9,400 bases of DNA, taken from COE1 sp965114465. Lineage in GTDB: Bacteria; Bacillota; Clostridia; Lachnospirales; Lachnospiraceae. Numbering within the stretch: the stretch's first letter is position 1; the number at the start of each line of letters is the position of its first letter. This document shows positions 1 through 4,536 of this stretch, piece by piece. The notes under the pieces are model-generated. The model made no database searches. It saw nothing but the letters and a program-made list of their open reading frames with translations, and was not told the DNA's origin. The stretch covers positions 1-9,400 of the forward strand of contig CBCOYO010000131.1 of assembly GCA_965114465.1 (NCBI GenBank). The letters are read 5' to 3'. The translations under genes were made by a program, and so were the position numbers.

Positions 1-86
1 GGTTTTGCACAACCGAGTTCGGTCAGAAATGCCTTAAGTAAATGACATTGTTTCATATCCACGCCAAAGTAGTGGGAATTATGCGC

Positions 87-112
87 CAAAATGCTTGCAC
101 TTTAGCATTTTG
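87..112. other. 8-bp stem-loop, unknown role
   Basis: CAAAATGC (87-94) is the perfect inverse of GCATTTTG (105-112) around a 10-nt loop, with a further ATGC/GCAT pair outside it (81-84 and 116-119) across a small internal loop. No T-run follows on either strand, so this is not a convincing intrinsic terminator. It may mark the 3' region of a gene lying left of the window. Confidence 0.35.
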
Positions 113-124
113 TGTGCATCAATT

Positions 125-187
125 GTTGCAATTCACACCGAATGTTCGTAAATTGTTGCAAAATCTGGTGTTGGTGTGAATTGTAAC
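125..187. repeat. 15-bp inverted repeat with 33-nt loop
   Basis: Positions 125-139 pair with 173-187 over 15 bp with one mismatch (a G-U pair if read as RNA); the core CAATTCACACC / GGTGTGAATTG is perfect over 11 bp. The direct repeat AATTGTTGCA occurs at 121-130 and again at 151-160, so one copy overlaps the left arm and one lies in the loop. No gene is visible here. It could be an operator-like site, a small structured RNA or a decayed mobile-element end; the sequence does not decide. Confidence 0.45.
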
Positions 188-226
188 CACTGTTACTATT
201 TTTGAACAGTTCCTTAGTCATGGCTA

Positions 227-255
227 TTTACAATTCTATGACAGGTTGTTATAAT
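227..255 (+). promoter_or_regulatory. Strong sigma-A-type promoter reading rightwards
   Basis: TTTACA at 227-232 (5 of 6 consensus bases) is followed after exactly 17 bp by TATAAT at 250-255 (6 of 6). A TG at 247-248 gives the extended -10 form TGTTATAAT. The start site would be near 262. The first plus-strand gene is the NADAR-family gene at 606, so the transcript would either carry a ~345-nt leader containing a palindromic element and three stem-loops, or be a separate small RNA. No ORF of note lies between. Confidence 0.6.
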
Positions 256-286
256 AAATTTGAAATAAATGTAACAGTTTAGCCTA

Positions 287-384
287 GGGGCTGTCGCATT
301 AAGACAAACGGATACAAGATAGTCTAATACTGTGCTAAGATTTATACCATATCTGGTATCATCAAAGTTTATTGCGACAGCCCC
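287..384. mobile_element. 98-bp palindromic MITE-like element (copy 1)
   Basis: The element starts GGGGCTGTCGCA (287-298) and ends with its perfect inverse TGCGACAGCCCC (373-384). The arms stay partly complementary further in, with GATACaAGATA on the left matching GATACCAGATA read from the right. A second hairpin ATACCA-TATC-TGGTAT sits at 344-359. A matching left arm recurs at 9358-9400 with about 36 of 43 bases identical, which shows it is an interspersed repeat rather than a single-copy hairpin. It has no ORF. No clear target duplication is seen: the flanks are CCTA and GTAA. Non-autonomous transposon derivative is the likeliest reading; an exapted RNA hairpin is the alternative. Confidence 0.65.
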
Positions 385-402
385 GTAAGATAACGTAGTG
401 AT

Positions 403-502
403 AGAGATGCATCAAACCACCACGAAGTGGTATTGCATGGTTTGATGCGATGCAGTTCTGCAAGGCTGAACTGTAACAAATAAATGGAACATTATTTATT
501 TG
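403..502 (+). other. Three consecutive stem-loops upstream of the NADAR gene
   Basis: Stem 1 pairs GCATCAAACC (409-418) with GGTTTGATGC (439-448) and contains a nested ACCAC-GAA-GTGGT hairpin (419-431). Stem 2 pairs CAGTTC (453-458) with GAACTG (468-473). Stem 3 pairs CAAATAAAT (477-485) with ATTTATTTG (494-502). They follow each other with almost no spacer, suggesting one folded RNA domain within the leader of the gene at 606, or a small RNA started near 262. I do not recognise a known riboswitch class. Stem 3 is AT-only and lacks a T-run, so termination there is doubtful. Confidence 0.45.
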
Positions 503-556
503 TGCAAACATAATTCTAAACCCCAAAATAAAGGAAAAACATAAGTTGTGTGTTAT

Positions 557-600
557 TATAATGCGCTTCCCAATTTAAAGATATTGACAAAAATAGGAGG
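557..600 (+). promoter_or_regulatory. Proximal -10 box and ribosome binding site of the NADAR gene
   Basis: A consensus TATAAT lies at 557-562, but no good -35 is found 16-18 bp upstream (the stretch is A-rich), so this is a weaker promoter candidate than the one at 227-255. AGGAGG at 595-600 lies 5 nt before the ATG at 606 and fixes that start. Confidence 0.45.
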
Positions 601-605
601 ATTTT

Positions 606-1436
606 ATGGAACAAAATTTAATGGCGCCGCTGTGGCTAAAATATCCATCTATACCAGAGGGAAGTATCGGCTGGCGCATGGGATATGGGGAAAGTTATGC
701 CGAACAATTTTATCAATGGTTTTATAAGCTGACACCGGAAGAACAAAACGATTACAAATATAAATTCCCCGAACCAGTCTGCTGGTCGCTTTCTGAGCAT
801 AATATCAAACGCCGCGGTGATTTTTGGCTTTATAATTGGGAAGCAGCAAAGTCCAATATGGAATCTGTTGAGTCGCTGAAAAAAGACCAAAGAATCGGAA
901 TCAAACGAAAGGCAGTCTTTTTCTGGGGACATCACCCGCAAAAAGATGGCTATGTTGGAAAGGAATGTTTCAGTCAGTGGTATCGGGCGGATTTCTATGT
1001 GGGACATTTAAAATATTGTTGTATGGAACAATATATGATGTCGAAAAAAGCATTGCTTTTTGGTGATACCGAAACAAATGAAGCGATAATGAATGCAACG
1101 TCACAAGGTAAAATAAAAAGTTTAGGAAGATCTGTCAAAAATTTTAATGAGGGTGTCTGGAAAGAATGGAAACAACTGATTGTATTAACAGGCAATTATT
1201 ATAAATTTTCTCAATTAAAAGACGCAAGACGTGTTCTATTGGAAACAGGTGACGCAATCCTCGCAGAAGCAAGCCCCAATGATACCATTTGGGGAATCGG
1301 CATGACTGCAAAAGAAGCGCAGCACAGCACCCCAGCACAATGGCGCGGAAGCAATCTGCTAGGCTTTGCACTGATGACGGTTCGTGCAGAAATTGCACGA
1401 CTGCGCAAATATGAAAACGAAATCCAAGACTTATAA
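606..1436 (+). CDS. NADAR (YbiA/DUF1768) family protein with N-terminal extension
   Basis: The 276-residue protein has a NADAR domain from about residue 100 to 270. Recognisable family blocks are FFWGHH (105-110), a YCCMEQYMM block around Glu141 followed by ALLFGD, the LGR-VK-F segment, GNY-KFSQ, EASPNDTIWGIG (from Glu221) and WRGSNLLGFALM near the end. NADAR proteins are known as glycosidases that act on ADP-ribose-type linkages; some members remove ADP-ribose from guanine bases and act as antitoxins to DarT-like toxins, while YbiA has been linked to swarming and to riboflavin-pathway intermediates. Residues 1-95 form an additional domain rich in aromatic residues (PLWLKYPSIPEGSIGWRMG) not present in minimal YbiA. 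No signal peptide or membrane segment is seen, so it is probably cytoplasmic. The start is set by AGGAGG 5 nt upstream. No toxin gene is adjacent within the window. The substrate is unknown; the family call is secure. Confidence 0.88.
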   Translation: MEQNLMAPLWLKYPSIPEGSIGWRMGYGESYAEQFYQWFYKLTPEEQNDYKYKFPEPVCWSLSEHNIKRRGDFWLYNWEAAKSNMESVESLKKDQRIGIKRKAVFFWGHHPQKDGYVGKECFSQWYRADFYVGHLKYCCMEQYMMSKKALLFGDTETNEAIMNATSQGKIKSLGRSVKNFNEGVWKEWKQLIVLTGNYYKFSQLKDARRVLLETGDAILAEASPNDTIWGIGMTAKEAQHSTPAQWRGSNLLGFALMTVRAEIARLRKYENEIQDL

Positions 1437-1459
1437 AAAAATACGTTTTCTTAATGTAG

Positions 1460-1638
1460 AGCTTTGTTCCGCGGTATAATATTCAAATTATCAGGAAAGT
1501 AAAACTCCTAGAAAAACGTTCCTTTAGTTCAGCTATACTCCTCGGTATAATATTCAAATTATCAGGAAAGTAAAACTCCTAGAAAAACGTTCCTTTAGTT
1601 CAGCTCTGTTCCGCGATTTAATGTTCAAGTTATACAGG
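1460..1638. repeat. 71-bp tandem repeat, two full copies plus a partial third
   Basis: Copy 1 is 1460-1530, copy 2 is 1531-1601, and a diverged partial copy 3 runs from 1602 to about 1634-1638. Copies 1 and 2 are nearly identical, differing only in a short stretch after AGCT (TTGTTCCGCGG against ATACTCCTCGG). Each full copy holds GGTATAATATTC, AGGAAAGTAAAACTCCT and GTTCCTTTAGTTC. Copy 3 matches up to about GTTCAAGTTAT, then is cut by the palindromic element beginning near 1636. There are no unique spacers, so this is not a CRISPR array. It fills the gap between two convergent genes. No function can be assigned. Confidence 0.8.
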
Positions 1639-1733
1639 GCTATCGGGAAATGGTTAGATTCACACAATATATAGTATATCTATTTTATGGTTACAACTAT
1701 ATACTGTATAGGAAATCTATTTCCCGACGGCCT
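1636..1733. mobile_element. 98-bp imperfect palindrome, probable diverged MITE-like element
   Basis: The core arms TCGGGAAAT (1643-1651) and ATTTCCCGA (1719-1727) are perfect. Outside them GGC (1638-1640) pairs with GCC (1730-1732), and inside ACAATATATAGT resembles the right arm read in reverse (ACAGTATATAGT). The full length, 98 bp, equals that of the element at 287-384. The ends (GGGCTATCG against GGGGCTGTCG) and the inner TATACA block of the right arm resemble that family, so it may be a diverged member. It lies between convergent genes and could form a long RNA hairpin on either strand, but has no T-run for intrinsic termination. No ORF of its own. Confidence 0.5.
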
Positions 1734-1777
1734 CGCATCATTTTCTGGCAGCCCCTGTTTCTTTTGTTTACATCTAT

Positions 1778-3556
1778 TTACATCCGCTCCGGCGCTGAAA
1801 ATCCAAGCAATTCTATGCAGGTTTCCAATACATCCCTTGTCAGGATAAGCAAGGCAATCCAGCCTGTTTTCTTCGTTGTATCTACCTCTGTTAGAATTTT
1901 AGTTTCATGATAAAAATGGTTAAACGCATCTGCCAAACCATAGATATACGCACAAACCTTATGCGGTGCGTACTCCTCACACGCAGCTTCTATGCTGGCG
2001 TTAAATTTGGCAAGTTCCATCATAAGCTGCTTTTCGCTTTGATTTACAGGTGCATTTATATGAGCATACACCTGCTCGCAGCTTCCGCCTTCCTCCACAA
2101 ATTTTGCAAGAATGGATTTAATACGTACTATTGTATAAAGAATATAAGGCCCTGTATTGCCCTCAGATGACGTAAATCGATCAATATCAAAAATATAATC
2201 TTTGGAAGCTTGATTGGATAAATCGCCGTATTTTAGCGCTGCCATGCCTACTATTTGCGCTGTAGGTTTTGCTTCTTCTTCGGTAAGTTCATATTTGGGA
2301 TTTTCCATAATCTTTTTTAGCATCTCATCATTGATATCCCGAATCAAACTTTCTAACCGCATAACGCCGCCGTCCCGCGTCTTAAACGGTTTTCCGTCTG
2401 CACCGTTCATCGTACCGTTGCCAATATGCACCAGCTTCGTTTCTGGTTTAACGAGTTTTGTTTTTCTTGCACAGCGAAACACTTGTTCAAAATAGAGATC
2501 CTGCCGTTTGTCGGTTACATAGATAATTTCATCTGGTTGGTTCTGCTCCATACGCATCATAATGGTTGCAAGATCCGTCGTATTATACAGATATGCGCCG
2601 TCCGACTTTAATATCATACATGGTGGGACTTCCTTGGTATCGGTTTCCTCCTTTACATCAACCACAAGTGCGCCCTCACTTATATAAGCATAATTGCCTT
2701 TTTTCATATAATCAACCATTTCTGGTATACGATTATGCACCGTGGACTCGCCGTTCCACAAATCAAACGCTACGCCCAATATCTGATATATTTTCTTTAA
2801 ATCCGTTACAGAAACATCCACAATATGCTTCCAAAGTGCACGATACCCCCTTACGCCATTTTGCAGCTTAAAGGTACACGCCATTGCATCTGCTTTGTAT
2901 GCCTCATCTTCCTTGGAACGCTTACTTGCAAAAGGATAAATTTCCTCCAATTCCGCAATTGTAAATGGCGGCTCTGTGGGATACTCCCCTGTATAGTTCT
3001 CATCAAAATACACAAGGTCAGGCTTGCGGACTTTTAACTCATTGATCACAAGCCCCATTGGCTGCCCCCAGTCGCCCAAATGCACATCCCCTACAACATG
3101 ATGCCCCATGTACCTTGCAATGCGCTTTACGCTCTCACCGATAATTGCCGGACGCAAATGCCCTACATGAAGCGGTTTCGCAATATTCGGCCCGCCATAG
3201 TCAATGACAATTTCGCACGGATTCTTTGTTTCCTCTAATCCAAACTTTTGTTCCGAACGCATCTCCTTTATATAATCGCCTACAAAAGCCTCCGTCAATG
3301 TTAAATTTAAAAATCCGGGCGCAACTGCTTCCGCTTTTGCAAATACTGTACTGTCTGCAAGTTTTGCTGCCACTTCATTGGCAATCATAATTGGCGCTTT
3401 TTTATATTGTTTCGCACCTGCCATAGCGCCATTACATTGATATTCGCACAAATCAGGACGGTTCGACTCGGTTGCCCTTCCTAATTCACGATCGTATCCC
3501 GCCTGCTCAAATGCGTTTTTAATTTCTTCCGAAATCCGATCTAATAACTTGTCCAT
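1778..3556 (-). CDS. argS: Arginyl-tRNA synthetase
   Basis: The 592-residue class I aminoacyl-tRNA synthetase attaches arginine to tRNA-Arg using ATP, in the cytoplasm. It has the N-terminal Add-1-type domain (about 1-100), the catalytic Rossmann domain with the HIGH signature as HVGH (130-133) in the context GGPNIAKPLHVGHLR, the ArgRS-typical GKPFKTR segment (388-394) in place of a canonical KMSKS, and a C-terminal helical DALR anticodon-binding domain (about 460-592) ending LLGFSAPERM, as usual for the family. Length is slightly above the common 550-580. The start matches the family N-terminus and an in-frame stop lies just upstream. The best Shine-Dalgarno (AAGGAA) is about 14 nt from the ATG, which is long. 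The upstream gap to queH is occupied by a 96-bp palindromic insertion. No T-box is seen. Confidence 0.97.
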   Translation of the reverse strand: MDKLLDRISEEIKNAFEQAGYDRELGRATESNRPDLCEYQCNGAMAGAKQYKKAPIMIANEVAAKLADSTVFAKAEAVAPGFLNLTLTEAFVGDYIKEMRSEQKFGLEETKNPCEIVIDYGGPNIAKPLHVGHLRPAIIGESVKRIARYMGHHVVGDVHLGDWGQPMGLVINELKVRKPDLVYFDENYTGEYPTEPPFTIAELEEIYPFASKRSKEDEAYKADAMACTFKLQNGVRGYRALWKHIVDVSVTDLKKIYQILGVAFDLWNGESTVHNRIPEMVDYMKKGNYAYISEGALVVDVKEETDTKEVPPCMILKSDGAYLYNTTDLATIMMRMEQNQPDEIIYVTDKRQDLYFEQVFRCARKTKLVKPETKLVHIGNGTMNGADGKPFKTRDGGVMRLESLIRDINDEMLKKIMENPKYELTEEEAKPTAQIVGMAALKYGDLSNQASKDYIFDIDRFTSSEGNTGPYILYTIVRIKSILAKFVEEGGSCEQVYAHINAPVNQSEKQLMMELAKFNASIEAACEEYAPHKVCAYIYGLADAFNHFYHETKILTEVDTTKKTGWIALLILTRDVLETCIELLGFSAPERM

Positions 3557-3590
3557 CTTGTATTACCATGTTCCTTTCCTAACTCATAAC

Positions 3591-3686
3591 CTCACGACCG
3601 ATTCAATTTTCCTTTCTGCACAGCACGTATTACCCACTTATGCAATATGGGCTGTACAGAAATTGGAAAATCTTAACGGTCGTCAG
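3591..3686. mobile_element. 96-bp palindromic element flanked by 7-bp direct repeat
   Basis: CTCACGACCG (3591-3600) faces CGGTCGTCAG (3677-3686), and the arms continue inwards with AATTTTCC / GGAAAAT and TTTCTGCACAGC / GCTGTACAGAAA. About 28 of 34 positions per arm can pair, allowing two small bulges. The heptamer ATAACCT occurs immediately outside on both sides (3586-3592 and 3688-3694), consistent with a target-site duplication made on insertion right after the queH stop codon. No ORF is present. Its terminal sequence differs from the GGGGCTGTCG family, so it would be a separate element type. As transcribed (minus strand) it forms a long hairpin between queH and argS without a following U-run, so it is not a standard terminator. 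Confidence 0.6.
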
Positions 3687-3694
3687 TATAACCT

Positions 3695-4420
3695 TCAACG
3701 TTTTGAATACACACACCCGCAATAATCCTGCCGATACAGTCCATACTCCGCCGATAATTCTATGGAACGCTTATATCCATTCTTCTTCTTAAAATCACAA
3801 GGCAGCCATGCCACTTGGTACTGCTGCGCAAGCTGTTCGCCAATTTCGTTTAATTTACTGGCATTTTTCAGCGGGCTAATCGTCAAAGTCGTTGTGAAAT
3901 ATGCAAAATAAGGGGTCTGCGCATTTAGCTGTTCTTTCTGATTATATTCCTGTGCTAATTGTGCCGTTTTCTCAAGGCGCAGCCGATAGCAGGCAAAGCA
4001 CCGTTCTCCGCCCTCTGGACACTGTTCTAATCCTTTAGCAATCTGATAAAATTCTTCTGGCTGATAATCGCCCTCTATCACAGAAATCGGATATCCGCAT
4101 TCCGTCAAATCATTGTATGCGCAAATCAAGCGCTTCTGCTCCTGCACCCGTTTCTGATACTCCTGTTCCATAGAAATATTCGGGTTATAATAAAATACAG
4201 TAATCGCAAAATATTGTCTAAGATATTCCAACACATAACTGCTACATGGCGCACAACAGCTATGCAGCAAAAGACGCGGTACATAATCGTCCGCGCCCTG
4301 CGCTTCTGCACATTGTTTGCTGTTTTTTATCTGCTCTACTATTTTATCCAATTCCTTTTGATAATTCCGCACTTGCTGTTTGCTGTTTTTGGAAACATCT
4401 GTACGGTTACTGTCTTTCAT
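3695..4420 (-). CDS. queH: Epoxyqueuosine reductase QueH
   Basis: The 241-residue protein belongs to the QueH (formerly DUF208) family, which reduces epoxyqueuosine to queuosine at the wobble position of tRNAs with GUN anticodons; it replaces the unrelated cobalamin-dependent QueG. The family's metal-binding cysteines are visible: CCAPC (Cys55, Cys56, Cys59), CFAC (Cys141, Cys144) and CGC near the C-terminus (Cys234, Cys236). The segments YYNPNI, TTLTISPLKN and DFKKKNGYKRSIELS are characteristic. Residues 1-48 are a charged extension before the LLLHSCC strand. The AAGGAGG site is 13 nt from the ATG, longer than usual; the ATG overlaps the stop of a small ORF by one base (TAATG), suggesting translational coupling. 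An in-frame stop just upstream excludes a longer form. Confidence 0.95.
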   Translation of the reverse strand: MKDSNRTDVSKNSKQQVRNYQKELDKIVEQIKNSKQCAEAQGADDYVPRLLLHSCCAPCSSYVLEYLRQYFAITVFYYNPNISMEQEYQKRVQEQKRLICAYNDLTECGYPISVIEGDYQPEEFYQIAKGLEQCPEGGERCFACYRLRLEKTAQLAQEYNQKEQLNAQTPYFAYFTTTLTISPLKNASKLNEIGEQLAQQYQVAWLPCDFKKKNGYKRSIELSAEYGLYRQDYCGCVYSKR

Positions 4421-4521
4421 TACTCAATATTCGCCTCCTTGAAGCCGCCTTTTTCATCTACGAAAACAGTTACCGCGTAATCGGTAAACATTTCATCATT
4501 ATTATAATAGAGTATTTTCAA
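4420..4521 (-). CDS. Possible small ORF coupled to queH (33 codons from TTG, or 23 from ATG)
   Basis: After the carB stop an open frame runs to a TAA that overlaps the queH ATG as TAATG. From a TTG at 4521-4519 it reads as 33 residues beginning MKILYYNNDE; from the ATG at 4491-4489 it gives 23 residues, MFTDYAVTVFVDEKGGF followed by KEANIE. Codon choice looks coding-like, and the queH Shine-Dalgarno AAGGAGG lies inside it. Neither start has a strong ribosome binding site. I do not recognise the peptide. It could be a real leader or small protein that couples translation into queH, or the tail of a decayed gene. A TATAAT at 4501-4506 (minus strand) lies inside the longer version, so a promoter reading there would favour the shorter, nearly leaderless version or no translation. 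Confidence 0.3.
   Translation of the reverse strand: MKILYYNNDEMFTDYAVTVFVDEKGGFKEANIE
4501..4506 (-). promoter_or_regulatory. Candidate -10 box for queH-argS
   Basis: TATAAT on the minus strand lies between carB and queH. The best -35 candidate, TTGGAT, is 19 bp upstream and weak. If active it would start transcripts near 4494, giving queH and argS a promoter independent of carAB; otherwise they depend on read-through from carB, 116 bp away. Confidence 0.35.
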
Positions 4522-4536
4522 AAAAATCCAAAATCT

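Noticed and set aside
1..45. Possible 3' end of a gene entering from the left
   Set aside because: All three plus frames reach a stop within the first 45 bases and none gives a recognisable C-terminus, so a partial gene cannot be supported.
584..589. TTGACA as a -35 box for the NADAR gene
   Set aside because: A matching -10 would fall inside the coding region at about 607-612, where the sequence does not fit, and the ribosome binding site follows too closely.
1460..1638. CRISPR-like array
   Set aside because: The 71-bp units abut each other without unique spacers, there are fewer than three full copies, and no cas genes are present.
1636..1733. Bidirectional intrinsic terminator for the convergent genes
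   Set aside because: The hairpin is long and interrupted, with no T-run after either arm. It may slow transcription, but it is not a standard terminator.
1650..1910. Plus-strand ORF of 86 codons
   Set aside because: It runs through the palindromic element and then antisense to the argS 3' end, and has no ribosome binding site; it is a shadow.
3557..3694. T-box riboswitch upstream of argS
   Set aside because: The conserved T-box sequence and an antiterminator/terminator pair are absent. The structure present is a single long palindrome flanked by direct repeats.
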